Shown: positions 46,287 to 55,136, counted from the stretch's first letter. The stretch is DNA of 64,000 bases from an uncultured Porphyromonas sp. (GCF_938039215.1 NZ_CALHVI010000004.1:10099-74098); one strand, 5' to 3'. The notes: generated by a model not told the origin, from the letters alone. A program made the numbers and translations.

Positions 46287-48342
46287 GGATCGTATCTTGC
46301 AGTAGTGATTCTTTCTTTTCGGTGTAGGCTTTGCGAAGGCGATCTTTTGCCTCGCCCTCTGGAGCCTCGAGCATGGCGACTCTTAGTGCGGCCAGTTCTT
46401 CTAGATGAGCTCCGATGCCTGCTGGTAAATCTTTGACCCAAGCCTCCTTCAGGCTCTGGGTGATCTCGGGTAAGCGGTAATCGCTGTGGACAGAGAATGT
46501 GATCCCCTCTCGGTGTGCAGTAGCTCCGAATTGAATATTTCCCCTCTGTGCATCACTGAGCACAGAGAAGAGGTACCCTCCCGAGGCTAGTCGGTCGGCG
46601 ATCAGTCGCTCCTCTTCGGGATCACCTATCCCTAGGATGATGATTCGGGCAGGAGATAGATCTTCTTCCCCCGTATATCGCTGACGTATCCAGCGAAAAA
46701 CTCCCTTACCATCGTAAGCCTCTAGCTCGGGACAAAGGGTGGGGGAGAGTATAGTGAAGGGGATGTGTCGGTCGATGAGCCCCTGAGCCTTGCGCCAGAC
46801 ACCTTGTCCCCCTCCGATGAATAGGACGGGGAGCTCTTCTGCTGCGAGGAAGAGGGGGAGGTGATAGTGCTTCACTCCTTGAGCGGAGCTCGCAGGGCGA
46901 TGCTGCGATAGCTTTGTCGTACGTAGAGCCCAAGGCTGGGGAATGTGTGCCGAGGCTAGTAGCTCTCTATCCTGCCACAGCTCTAGTGCAGGGCGGTCAG
47001 CTAGGAGTTTCCCCTTGGAGAGGAGGAGTACACGGTCTGCGAACTGATACCCTAGATCCATGTCGTGCGTGGAGACGATGACCGTCTTCCCCCGCTCGTG
47101 GAGACGCTCAAGGAGCTCCAGTACACGCTCCGTATAGAGTGCATCAAGTGCTGCTGTCGGTTCGTCGAGGATGATGATCTCGGGATCTGTAGCAAGGACA
47201 GCGGCTAGAGCCACCCATTTCTTCTGCCCTTCGCTGAGCTCATGGGGAGCTTTATGACGCAGGTCAAGGAGCTGGTATTCGGTGAGGAGCTCCTCAAGGC
47301 GCAGGTGGAGCGCTTCTCCCTCCAATCCCATGTTCTTCAGTCCGAAGGAGAGTTCATCTTCGACGGAAGGAGTGAAGAGCTGATAGTTGGAGTTCTGTAG
47401 GACAAGAGCGACTCGACGGCGTAGGGCTACTCGCTCCTGTGGCGTGATGATCTCCCCGTGAAGATAGAGCTCTCCTCTCCAGCTCTGCTGAAGACCAGAG
47501 AGCAGGAGGAAGAGGGTGGATTTCCCAGCCCCATTGTGCCCGATCAGAGCTATGCGCTCTCCTCTATGGATAGAGAGGGAGAGGGAGTGTAGCGCTTCGT
47601 ATCCATCTTCGTAGACGAACGAGATCCCTTCAAGGCGAAGCACGGGGGACTCGCCTTGAGTAGCTTCCTCTTCCTTGGACTGCAGGAGAGGCTCATCCTC
47701 ATAGCCACGAGAGACCAGCCCTAGATAGAGCTTGTCTGACTCTACTTGGCTAAGGACGAAGGTGCGTGAGAGAAGCATCCCAAAGTGCTGTATGCGTCGC
47801 CGTATGCTTCCTTGGTAGCCCAGACGACTGGTCTGTGCTAAGCGAATTTGTCCCGCTGTCTCCTCGAGGACGAAGATATAGCGGTAGGTCAGTTCGACTA
47901 GATCAATGAAGAGCTTGGGGATGCCCAGACTGCGCAGTACCACATAGAGGCGGTGCAGGGGAAGGAGCTGGAGTAGAAGGATCATCGACCCCACGGAGGC
48001 TAAGCATCTAAGCCAAGTCTTGATCGCTACACGAAGCCCGTCGTAGGTGAAGCCCCATCCTCCTAGATCAAGAAGGAGCGAGGTGGGCTCACCTCGACCA
48101 ACTGCAAGAGGTAGGATCGAGAGTGAGATGAAACCTGCGAGGATTAGGATCCGGCGCACTAAGCCGCTCCGTCGCTCCCCATAGAAGCGAAAGGCAAGCC
48201 CATAAATGAGGATGGCGAAGGCTAGAAGTAGGAGCGTGTGCTGAAGTGCTAAGGCTACACCAAGGGCAAGGAGACAAAGGACAAAGTATGCCTGCTCTCT
48301 ACGTAGGCTAGGCCGTAGCGAACAACTCTGTGTATGCGACAT
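46270..48342 (-). CDS. CbiQ-CbiO-Met8 fusion: cobalt ECF transporter T and A units plus precorrin-2 dehydrogenase-like domain
   Basis: This is one uninterrupted 690-residue frame with three domains. Residues about 15-225 are the EcfT-type membrane protein CbiQ, with several hydrophobic helices and coupling motifs around LTYRYIFVLEETAGQIRLAQTSR and SQVESDKLYLGLVSRGY. Residues about 234-470 are the ATPase CbiO: Walker A GHNGAGKST (268-276), Q-loop LVLQNSNYQLF, signature LSEGQKK (369-375), Walker B EIIILDE (388-394), His426 in VSTHDMD. Residues about 495-650 resemble the Met8/CysG N-terminal NAD-dependent precorrin-2 dehydrogenase: VLFIGGGQGVWRKAQGLI, IIILGIGDPEEERLIADRL, FSVLSDAQRGNIQFGATAHREGI (a stretch of 600s), RLPEITQSL. 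The expected active-site Asp lies near GIGDPEEE. It overlaps cbiMN by one base (TAATG). Whether the last domain oxidises precorrin-2 or chelates metal is untested. Confidence 0.9.
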   Translation of the reverse strand: MSHTQSCSLRPSLRREQAYFVLCLLALGVALALQHTLLLLAFAILIYGLAFRFYGERRSGLVRRILILAGFISLSILPLAVGRGEPTSLLLDLGGWGFTYDGLRVAIKTWLRCLASVGSMILLLQLLPLHRLYVVLRSLGIPKLFIDLVELTYRYIFVLEETAGQIRLAQTSRLGYQGSIRRRIQHFGMLLSRTFVLSQVESDKLYLGLVSRGYEDEPLLQSKEEEATQGESPVLRLEGISFVYEDGYEALHSLSLSIHRGERIALIGHNGAGKSTLFLLLSGLQQSWRGELYLHGEIITPQERVALRRRVALVLQNSNYQLFTPSVEDELSFGLKNMGLEGEALHLRLEELLTEYQLLDLRHKAPHELSEGQKKWVALAAVLATDPEIIILDEPTAALDALYTERVLELLERLHERGKTVIVSTHDMDLGYQFADRVLLLSKGKLLADRPALELWQDRELLASAHIPQPWALRTTKLSQHRPASSAQGVKHYHLPLFLAAEELPVLFIGGGQGVWRKAQGLIDRHIPFTILSPTLCPELEAYDGKGVFRWIRQRYTGEEDLSPARIIILGIGDPEEERLIADRLASGGYLFSVLSDAQRGNIQFGATAHREGITFSVHSDYRLPEITQSLKEAWVKDLPAGIGAHLEELAALRVAMLEAPEGEAKDRLRKAYTEKKESLLQDTIHDRTH

Positions 48343-49382
48343 TAGATGTGCTCTTCTTGCTCCTTCTTGAGGCGCTTCTTATAGACCAGCTGATAGTAGC
48401 CCCAGGCGAAGAGGGCGATGCCGATGGCTACCTGTAGAGCGAAGAGGAGGGGTTCGCCTAATTCCGAGGGCTCGAAGCTCTCCCAGAAGGGCGTTGGGCT
48501 GAAGCCTGGGGTAAGGTGACCGATCATGTCCCCTGCCTGATCATCGGTACCTGTACCTATATCGAAGATCCCTGCTAGGATGGGCAGGGCAAGGCAGATA
48601 GCTCCGAGGATGCTGAGGAGGATGACCTGAGGGCGAAGGCTCTTCTTCGTCTGGCGCTCTTCCTTAGCTCCACCCGTATAGATGGAGGCATTGACCTGAC
48701 TCTTGTCAAGTAGACCGATGACTACGACGGTTAGTATCCCCTCGATGATCGAGAGAGGGATCTGTGTGATGGCGAAGATCCCGAGGAACTTCCATGCTGC
48801 TCCCATCACTCCCGACACAGCGTCTGGATAGACGATAGCAAGCTGGAAGGAGGTCACGATGTAGGTAGCCATGGAGCCACAGAAGGTAGCGACGAAGATC
48901 GCCACGTTTCTATGGAGTCTCAGCCCCATGAGGAGGCGGTAGAATGCATAGGCTACGAAAGGACCTGCTATAGATAGTGAGAAGATATTCGCCCCTAGGG
49001 TGCTGATCCCTCCATGGGCTAGGAGAAGTGCCTGGAAGAGCAGGACGATCGTCCCGACGAGGGGCATAGCCATCGGGCCGATAGCAAGTGTCCCTAGCGT
49101 CGTACCCGTCAGGTGCGAGCTACTCCCTGCTACCGAAGGCATCTTCAGAGCGGAGAGGATGAAGGTATAAGCTGCTGAGAGAGCGAAGGTGCTCTTCATG
49201 CGAGGAGAAGCCTTCACCATACGAGCCACAAAGCGGTAGCTAAGCACGACGAAGGGTAGGGCTATGAGGTACCAGATGATGCACCACTTCATAGGAATAA
49301 AACCCTCCATGATGTGCATGGCTCCAGCAGGCTCTAGACCAAGGGCGAGAGCGAGGAGGAGTAGATAGAGACGCTTATTCAT
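48342..49382 (-). CDS. cbiMN: CbiM-CbiN fusion, cobalt ECF transporter substrate-binding component
   Basis: This 346-residue membrane protein has a cleavable leader ending GAMHIMEG, so the mature chain would begin Met-His, the cobalt-binding N-terminus typical of CbiM. The CbiM part (to about 235) contains the MPSVAGSSSHLTGTTLG and LLLAHGGISTLGANIFS motifs that hold metal-site residues. After a linker, residues about 249-335 match CbiN (FDIGTGTDDQAGDMI, GEPLLFALQVAIG). It works with the CbiQ and CbiO domains downstream to import cobalt (nickel is the alternative substrate). Confidence 0.94.
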   Translation of the reverse strand: MNKRLYLLLLALALGLEPAGAMHIMEGFIPMKWCIIWYLIALPFVVLSYRFVARMVKASPRMKSTFALSAAYTFILSALKMPSVAGSSSHLTGTTLGTLAIGPMAMPLVGTIVLLFQALLLAHGGISTLGANIFSLSIAGPFVAYAFYRLLMGLRLHRNVAIFVATFCGSMATYIVTSFQLAIVYPDAVSGVMGAAWKFLGIFAITQIPLSIIEGILTVVVIGLLDKSQVNASIYTGGAKEERQTKKSLRPQVILLSILGAICLALPILAGIFDIGTGTDDQAGDMIGHLTPGFSPTPFWESFEPSELGEPLLFALQVAIGIALFAWGYYQLVYKKRLKKEQEEHI

Positions 49383-49434
49383 AGTTAGGGGGGAGTTGGA
49401 TATACGGATATACTTACTTCTCGTTCTTGTCTGG

Positions 49435-50328
49435 TTACTGCTCCCGCTCAGCTGCCATCAGATGGTCTAGCCAGATCTGGCGAAGTGGAGCAAAGTCTGC
49501 TAGTCCATGGAGGTGGCAGTGTTCGTCGTCAATGCGGTAGCCCAAGGCACGGAAGCGCACCTTCCAGCTTTGTTCTTCGAGTGGAGCATTTTCCTCTTCT
49601 TCGCCTGCCATATCATTGAGTGCATGATCTCCAGCTACAGACATCAGAGGAAGGAGGTTGATCGTCGTGCCCTCGGGGCACACTTCACGGAGTTGCTCTG
49701 CGACATCCTCGAAGAGCATATCCTCGAAGTCCACTGTCCCGATGAGGATACGTGGGTTGCGCTTCTGGAGATAGTCATGGAGGCGACGATAGCGACCATT
49801 AGCTTCGGGGTGCTTGTCGGTGTTGTTGCCATGCCCCATGAGTACGAGGGCTTCCCCACGCTCAAGACGCTCTCTGAAGAGCGAATAGAGGCAGTCTCCG
49901 ACACGCTCTATATCGGCTTGGCTCCATAGAAGAGGTACCCCTATCGTGGTAGGAATCTGCGGGTAGAGTCGGTGGAACTGTGGAATATATCGGTCACCGA
50001 TGAACGAGTATTCTAGCCCAGGGATGACGTGTAGAGACTGGATGCTGACTGCTCGATAGCCAGCAGCTCCGATCGCCTCGAGCCATTTGTCTGTGGTGTA
50101 GTATTCTTCTCCTGTCTTCTCCTTCCATCGGCGAATGCAGAACTTGGAGGTGAAGGCCATATATATATCTCGGTCGGGGAAGTTCTCCGCAAAGGCTTGG
50201 CGTAGCGTAGCGAAGGTCTTATGTGGGCCTTCGTAGGTGCTTCCGAATGTGACTAAGATGAGGGCTTTATCGTGCCGCTTGGAGGCGCATACCTCAGCGA
50301 CTAATGGGTTTTGGTTACTCTGTGCCAT
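49435..50328 (-). CDS. cbiK: Sirohydrochlorin cobaltochelatase (CbiK family)
   Basis: This 297-residue class II chelatase inserts Co2+ into sirohydrochlorin. The N-terminal ALILVTFGSTYEGP, the active-site His in LVLMGHGNNTDKHPEA and the second His in MSVAGDHALNDMAGEEE match CbiK. No signal peptide is visible, so it should be cytoplasmic, unlike exported CbiK-like haem-binding lipoproteins of some Porphyromonas. It is the first gene of the cbiK-cbiMN-cbiQO/met8-hemA-hemC-cobA/hemD operon. Confidence 0.94.
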   Translation of the reverse strand: MAQSNQNPLVAEVCASKRHDKALILVTFGSTYEGPHKTFATLRQAFAENFPDRDIYMAFTSKFCIRRWKEKTGEEYYTTDKWLEAIGAAGYRAVSIQSLHVIPGLEYSFIGDRYIPQFHRLYPQIPTTIGVPLLWSQADIERVGDCLYSLFRERLERGEALVLMGHGNNTDKHPEANGRYRRLHDYLQKRNPRILIGTVDFEDMLFEDVAEQLREVCPEGTTINLLPLMSVAGDHALNDMAGEEEENAPLEEQSWKVRFRALGYRIDDEHCHLHGLADFAPLRQIWLDHLMAAEREQ

Positions 50329-50398
50329 TACTTTAGTGCTGTATTTGTTTGCTCTAGAGAAGAGCGATTGTACTTAGCAGACTTCTCTAGAGTCTGCA

Positions 50399-50406
50399 CA
50401 AAGTTA
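50399..50406 (-). promoter_or_regulatory. -7 element of the tetrapyrrole/cobalt operon
   Basis: CAAAGTTA on the plus strand is TAACTTTG on the minus strand, giving a leader of about 65 bases. The leader is too short for a cobalamin riboswitch and no B12 box was found. Confidence 0.6.
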
Positions 50407-50747
50407 CTCATTATCCGATATATCCTAGAGGGGAAGGAAGTGCTTCGCTACATATCTCTATGCGGGTGAAGTCGAAGCTAGAGGCATGGTTACAGCTGGT
50501 AAGATAGTGCTGGGGCTATAAAACAAGAATTGACTGTCTCCCGACAGCCAATTCTCTTCGTTAACCTTAAATCTAATACCATGAAAAACACACTACAAAT
50601 ATAGGTTAAATAATTTTAATCCGCCAAACATTTTTTGACAGTTTAGATATTTCTCTTTAGTAGACCTCTAGAGAAGCGAGGTAGAATGCGGAATCTTGGA
50701 CTGATGAAGATGTCCTAACTAGCTGGTAATTGAAGGGGATATAAGCA
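50407..50747. other. Gap with hairpin and a seven-codon leader-like frame
   Basis: On the plus strand GAATTG-CTGTC (50527-50538) pairs with GACAG-CAATTC (50543-50554). It is followed by TTAACCTTAAATCTAATACC and ATG at 50581, whose frame (MKNTLQI) stops at 50604. This has the look of a gene start without a gene. The remaining sequence is A+T-rich and unassigned. Confidence 0.35.
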
Positions 50748-50783
50748 CGAGAGGCAACCCGTAATGTTACGGATTGCCTCTCG
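50748..50783 (-). terminator. Terminator of the C1 peptidase gene
   Basis: CGAGAGGCAACCCGTAA (50748-50764) pairs with TTACGGATTGCCTCTCG (50767-50783) with one wobble pair and a tight loop. Confidence 0.75.
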
Positions 50784-50816
50784 CTGAGTAGAGATAAGTG
50801 CTCTCGAGGGAGCTAC

Positions 50817-52028
50817 TTACTTATTCTTGATGCCAAGCTTCTTGGCGATGTCATCGGGGAGAGCCGTGCGATGAACGACGATGTTCATCGTCTTACCCTT
50901 GACGAAGTTGTACGAAGCATACCAGATACCCTTGTAGGCACCAGCTTCACCCCAAGAGTTCTTTACCAAGAAGAACTTGCGACCGAGCTGGTTCTTGGCG
51001 ATCCCGTAGATGACCATACCGTGGTCGTCGGTGAGTTCGTAGTTGTCATAGCCCTTCTGGCGGTATTCCTGAGTAGGCTCGATCTCGGGGACGTTAGCTG
51101 AATGGATGAGCTGAGTCATCAGGCGCTGCTTGTCTGAGTAGTTCAGACCGATCCAGCGAGCCTGGTCGGAGCCCTTCGTTTCGATCTCTTCGACATCAGC
51201 AAGGACGGCTATACCGTCACGGGTGAAGCCCTTTTCGCTCACGTCAGAGCCCCAAGCGATGGTGTAGCCCTTGTCGATAGCGTGCTCCATCGTACGCATG
51301 AGTTCGTCGATGGGGAGGTTGTAGGATTCAGCCCAGCGCCAGTTGTCTTCGATCTCGAGGGCGAACTTGCCGTAGAAGGGGTGGTGCGTGAAGGAAGTCA
51401 GCGATACATAGTCATCGGCGTTGAGGCCAAGTTCCTTAGCATAGCTCTGAGGGGTGTACTTCTTGCCGTTGAAGGTGAAGCTTTCAGGGAGCTTGCCGAG
51501 GTACTGGTCGATGATCGACTCGTAAGCGGGATACCAAGCAGAGGAGAGCTTGCCGTTGGGGTTCTTGATGATAGCATCGAGGAAGGCCTTGAGTCCAGCC
51601 TCCATTTCTCCGTGCTGATTCTTCGTCGTGCCGTAGTTGAGCCCAGGGAGGATAGCCTGAGGTACTGCGCCGTAGTTCTTCAGTACGTAGAGTACATCAT
51701 AGAAGGAGCCACCCTGTGCGAAGTTCAGCTTGCCATGCAGGCGGACATACTTACGACCCTTGTCTCTGTAGGAGTGGCTGACGACGAACATTTCCGAGAG
51801 GTCATACTCGCCCTTGCCGATGCGGAAGAGCTCATCTTCGAGGAAGCTCTGAGCGGAATAAGCCCAGCAAGTTCCCGAGTTTGCTTGGTTCTTGATCGAA
51901 GTGATGCGAGCATCCTTGACAGTCGTGAAGACATTGGGCTGAATGCTGTCCTTAGTCTCCTTTGGGGTCTGCGCAGACAGGGTCGTTGTGATCCCTGCCA
52001 GTGCCATGATAGCGATAAGTTTCTTCAT
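50817..52028 (-). CDS. Secreted C1-family cysteine peptidase (aminopeptidase C/BleH-like)
   Basis: This 403-residue protein has a signal peptide (MKKLIAIMALAGITTTLSAQ). Papain-family catalytic residues are present: Cys in ANSGTCWAYSAQSFLEDE, His in TDDHGMVIYG and Asn in VKNSWGEAGAYKG. The spacing and insertions match the bleomycin hydrolase/aminopeptidase C branch, but the signal peptide points to the periplasm or exterior, as in Bacteroidota relatives. The longer frame from 52118 is rejected because the promoter element lies within it. It probably helps peptide nutrition of an asaccharolytic lifestyle (inference). Confidence 0.93.
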   Translation of the reverse strand: MKKLIAIMALAGITTTLSAQTPKETKDSIQPNVFTTVKDARITSIKNQANSGTCWAYSAQSFLEDELFRIGKGEYDLSEMFVVSHSYRDKGRKYVRLHGKLNFAQGGSFYDVLYVLKNYGAVPQAILPGLNYGTTKNQHGEMEAGLKAFLDAIIKNPNGKLSSAWYPAYESIIDQYLGKLPESFTFNGKKYTPQSYAKELGLNADDYVSLTSFTHHPFYGKFALEIEDNWRWAESYNLPIDELMRTMEHAIDKGYTIAWGSDVSEKGFTRDGIAVLADVEEIETKGSDQARWIGLNYSDKQRLMTQLIHSANVPEIEPTQEYRQKGYDNYELTDDHGMVIYGIAKNQLGRKFFLVKNSWGEAGAYKGIWYASYNFVKGKTMNIVVHRTALPDDIAKKLGIKNK

Positions 52029-52105
52029 CTCTAGATGTGTACTTGATGATAATGAATCTGCTTCACGGAAGGCCGTGATCCCGTAGCCTAAGCTACAAAG
52101 CCTCC

Positions 52106-52113
52106 CAAAGATA
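52106..52113 (-). promoter_or_regulatory. -7 element of the C1 peptidase gene
   Basis: CAAAGATA on the plus strand is TATCTTTG on the minus strand, 78 bases before ATG 52028. Confidence 0.65.
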
Positions 52114-52199
52114 CGCATTTATTTACTTCGTCCTGACTGATCGGTTGGAGAGCCGAAATACAGCCCTATATAAATAGGTAGTCTGAGGGGGGTAAAAAA

Positions 52200-52285
52200 C
52201 GACCGATGGTAGATCGCTGAGAAAACCTACTGTGGGTCGCCTCGACGACCTACGGTAGGTCGTAAGGACGACCCACAGTAGGTTT
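52200..52285. repeat. Family A palindrome array, locus A2 (4 units, 23-bp period)
   Basis: Units start at 52200, 52223, 52246 and 52269, exactly 23 bases apart. The third, CGACCTACGGTAGGTCG, is a perfect dyad around one base. The second (AAACCTACTGTGGGTCG) and fourth (CGACCCACAGTAGGTTT) are exact reverse complements, so the last three units form a larger inverted repeat. TTTTTT and GCCCCTTT follow. It lies between the peptidase and the metallophosphoesterase gene ending at 52320, and may also act as a terminator there. Confidence 0.93.
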
Positions 52286-52319
52286 TTTCAGCCCCTTTCG
52301 TTTTCGCTCTGATTCGCCG

Positions 52320-53408
52320 TTAGCGGATGGTCACCACTACGTACTCAGACTGCGTGCCTATTCGGAACTTACCGCCCCAGATCCCAAGCCCCGAACTGAC
52401 ATAGTACTCGGTCTTGCCCTTAGTCAGCGGGCCGAACGCATCCTCATAGATCGCATCCGTGACCCAATTGAGTGGCCAGACCTGCCCGTGGTGCGTGTGA
52501 CCTGCGAACTCAAAGTTCACACCACAGTGCTCTGCTTCTTCGAGGTGGTAGGGCTGATGATCCAGTTCGATGATGTACTTACTTCGGTCGATGCCCTCCA
52601 TGGTTTGCTGGAGGCTCTTGCGGTGGGGATTCGTTCGGTCGTCACGTCCTACGATCGCTAGATCACCGAAGTAGGCCACGCTGTCCTGCAGGAGCTGGAT
52701 CCCTGCCTGCTCGCAGAAGTCCTTGTCAGCACTCGTGCCAGCATAGTAGTCGTGATTGCCTAGGATCGCATAGATGGGTATGCCTAGCTCTCGAAACTCC
52801 TCCGCAGATCTCTCCTCTAGGACGGGCTTGATCGACCAATCAATCAGGTCCCCAGCGATGAGGATGGCATCAGGGCGCTCCGCCTTGATCAGCTGAAGCC
52901 AACGACGAAGGTCGCTACGGCGATTGTGGTAGCCTAGGTGTAGGTCACTGATCAGGACGAGCTTCACGGGCTTCTGTACCTTCCCCTCTGAACCTAGGGT
53001 GAGCTCGACACGTTGCTTCTCCTCAAAGCGTAGGTGGGCATAGGTGAAGAGCCCAAGGAAGAAGAGGAGCACACTCACGCTCCCCACGACGCTCCCTCTG
53101 AGGAAGGAGCGAGGGACGAGTCCCAGTGCTAGCCCTAGATCTAGCACCCCGAAGAGCATCACCAGATATAGGAGCAGGATGAGCCAAGAGTTCCCGACCT
53201 CATAGGTGAAGGTACCCAGCTCTAGGGGCATCCGATCCAGCGCACCGCTGAAGCTGACGAAGGCTAGGATGAAGGCGAGGGTCATCAGTGCTACGACTGT
53301 GACCTTCAGGGGAAGGATCGGGGGAAGGAGTTGCCACACTCTGCGGGACATATAGTATTCGGCGAGGATCGGGATGAGTAAGATCAGCAGAGCCCAGGGT
53401 GAATGCAT
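52320..53408 (-). CDS. Membrane-anchored metallophosphoesterase
   Basis: This 362-residue protein has about four N-terminal transmembrane helices (within residues 1-125) and a calcineurin-like phosphoesterase domain. The metal-site motifs are in order: LISDLHLGYHN, IAGDLIDW, ILGNHDYYAG, LDHQPYHL and FAGHTHHGQVWP. The layout resembles YkuE/YaeI-type enzymes of envelope lipid metabolism, but the substrate is unknown. A GTG one codon upstream (53411) is possible; ATG 53408 is preferred. Confidence 0.92.
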   Translation of the reverse strand: MHSPWALLILLIPILAEYYMSRRVWQLLPPILPLKVTVVALMTLAFILAFVSFSGALDRMPLELGTFTYEVGNSWLILLLYLVMLFGVLDLGLALGLVPRSFLRGSVVGSVSVLLFFLGLFTYAHLRFEEKQRVELTLGSEGKVQKPVKLVLISDLHLGYHNRRSDLRRWLQLIKAERPDAILIAGDLIDWSIKPVLEERSAEEFRELGIPIYAILGNHDYYAGTSADKDFCEQAGIQLLQDSVAYFGDLAIVGRDDRTNPHRKSLQQTMEGIDRSKYIIELDHQPYHLEEAEHCGVNFEFAGHTHHGQVWPLNWVTDAIYEDAFGPLTKGKTEYYVSSGLGIWGGKFRIGTQSEYVVVTIR

Positions 53409-53456
53409 CACTTCTTTTGCTTTAGGGTGATAAGGGGGAAGGCTCTGTCGCTCGAG

Positions 53457-53571
53457 GCTCGCTTACCCAGCGAGCTTGGACTTCTCCTCTCCGAAGGTCT
53501 CGGCTACTTCCCGTCTGTTCTTTTACATCGAACCTATATTCCAGCGAAGCCACCTACCTTTTCACGGAAGA
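53457..53571. repeat. Possible degenerate family D array
   Basis: Blocks at 53457, 53480, 53503, 53526 and 53549 keep a 23-base step. The last (GCCACCTACCTTTTCACGGA) resembles the unit at 926 (GCTATTTACCTTGTACGGCG). Other blocks are weak. It lies between the divergent metallophosphoesterase and kelch genes. Confidence 0.3.
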
Positions 53572-53653
53572 TAACCCTCGTTCTAAGGATAGTGTTCCGC
53601 CTCCCTAACTCGCCTCTTCGCATCGTACCTATGGTAAGGGCCTCCTTAATATC

Positions 53654-53661
53654 TATCTTTG
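53654..53661 (+). promoter_or_regulatory. -7 element of the kelch gene
   Basis: TATCTTTG, 64 bases before ATG 53725. Confidence 0.65.
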
Positions 53662-53724
53662 CAAAGCTCCAGCACGGGACAAGAGCTGGTCTTGGCTGGG
53701 AAATCAATCAATAAACAAGTACGA

Positions 53725-55074
53725 ATGATGAAGAGTATGTTACGTAGAGCAAGGCTTATGGCTCTCCTCCTGCTTGCGCTGGGTACGAGCTATGGCACGA
53801 TACATGCACAAGAGGAGGTGCGCATCTTCAAGAGCAAGACACCTCAGTTAGACCCCGCCTATGCCAAGGGGGTGTCGGGACATATAGCGGGAGAGCCACG
53901 TCAGGGGCAACTTGTGATGGCTGGTGGGTGTAACTTCCCCGACCGCCCAGCTCGAGAGGGTGGAGCGAAGCGCTACTATTCCGAGATCTATATTGCCGAC
54001 TATCTTGGCGCATTTAATCTTGCTTGTGAGACAAAGGCTTCGGAGCAGGATATGGGGTGGAAGCTCGTAGGGCATTTGCCCCACCCAACGGCCTATGCGG
54101 CATTCCAGCGGTATGATGATCAGCTCATCGTCGCAGGTGGGCAGTCTGCTGCGGGAGACCTAAGTGACGCCTATATCATTCAGCTGAGCGATAGCCTTGG
54201 CGTGGAGATCACTCCGCTACCCAGCTTGCCAGAGCCTCGTAGTGGGATGGCTTCAGCTCTCATAAAGAATGTGCTCTACCTCATCGGGGGCCGTGTGAAT
54301 GGTAAGCTCTCCAATACCGTCCTGTCTCTCGACCTCAGCAGTCCGCAAAAGGAGTGGCGTGAGGAGACGCCTTATCCGCATAGCCCTTTCCTCAAGCTCG
54401 TAGCTGCGATTCATCTGTACGAAAGAGGCTCTTCTTCCTACGTCCCGTACTTAGGTGTTATGGGGGCGTTCACAGGTGTAGATGAGCCCGATCAACGAGT
54501 CCAGGCCGATGTCACCTATATGACTTATACACCTCAGACGAAGCAGTGGCAGACTTATAAGATCGCACCCGATGACCCCATCGCAGCCTATGGCTTTGGG
54601 GGCGGTTATGCTTTGCGGTACGAGGCCAGCTTCTCTGGTGGGGTGCGGGCTGACCTCTTTGTGACGGCACTCCAGCGAGAGAAGGATCTGAAGGATGCGA
54701 AAGCTAAGGGCAATCGTCGACTGGTGAAGAAGCTACAGGCAGAGCAGCGTGCTTATCTCAGCCATGACCCTGCATGGTATGGCTTCTGTAGCGAGTGGTA
54801 CTCCTTCGATAGGTCGAGAGGGAGGGGGGAAGCGAAAAGCGGATTTCACTTCGATGGCCGAGCAGATGCCGTCTATCTGGATAGGTTTTCTTCTATGATG
54901 GATGGTATGCTAATTGGAGGGGAGACGATGCCAGGTGTGCGTACTCCCAGGATCGTCATCTTTACGACAGCCTGCGATCCACCGAAATTTCATGTGATGA
55001 TCGACCCGAATTACCAGCAGGGTGACTCGGGCTCTCCCAGTGAATCACCAATAGCCAGCAAAGAAGGCATATAG
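53725..55074 (+). CDS. Secreted kelch-type cyclically permuted mutarotase-like protein
   Basis: This 449-residue protein has a signal peptide (to GTIHAQ) and kelch-like beta-propeller blades: GQLVMAGGCNFPDRP, YAAFQRYDDQLIVAGGQ, SALIKNVLYLIGGRVNGKLSNTVLSLDL, YLGVMGAF and MLIGGETMPGVRTPR. The GGCNFPD segment is typical of the cyclically permuted mutarotase family related to NanM, which interconverts sialic acid anomers. No other sialic-acid gene is adjacent, so the substrate is unproven. ATG 53725 is chosen because the longer frame from 53659 starts inside the promoter. Confidence 0.87.
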   Translation: MMKSMLRRARLMALLLLALGTSYGTIHAQEEVRIFKSKTPQLDPAYAKGVSGHIAGEPRQGQLVMAGGCNFPDRPAREGGAKRYYSEIYIADYLGAFNLACETKASEQDMGWKLVGHLPHPTAYAAFQRYDDQLIVAGGQSAAGDLSDAYIIQLSDSLGVEITPLPSLPEPRSGMASALIKNVLYLIGGRVNGKLSNTVLSLDLSSPQKEWREETPYPHSPFLKLVAAIHLYERGSSSYVPYLGVMGAFTGVDEPDQRVQADVTYMTYTPQTKQWQTYKIAPDDPIAAYGFGGGYALRYEASFSGGVRADLFVTALQREKDLKDAKAKGNRRLVKKLQAEQRAYLSHDPAWYGFCSEWYSFDRSRGRGEAKSGFHFDGRADAVYLDRFSSMMDGMLIGGETMPGVRTPRIVIFTTACDPPKFHVMIDPNYQQGDSGSPSESPIASKEGI

Positions 55075-55086
55075 CAAGGCGATATT

Positions 55087-55136
55087 AAATAAGTGTCCCC
55101 ACCTGTAGCTGAGACTACGGGTGGGGACGCTTATTT
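55087..55136 (+). terminator. Terminator of the kelch gene
   Basis: AAATAAGTGTCCCCACCTGT (from 55087) pairs with the segment ending GGTGGGGACGCTTATTT at 55136, with a few mismatches around the loop. Confidence 0.85.

Noticed and set aside
50329..50600. Cobalamin riboswitch ahead of cbiK
   Set aside because: No B12 box was found and the inferred leader is only about 65 bases.
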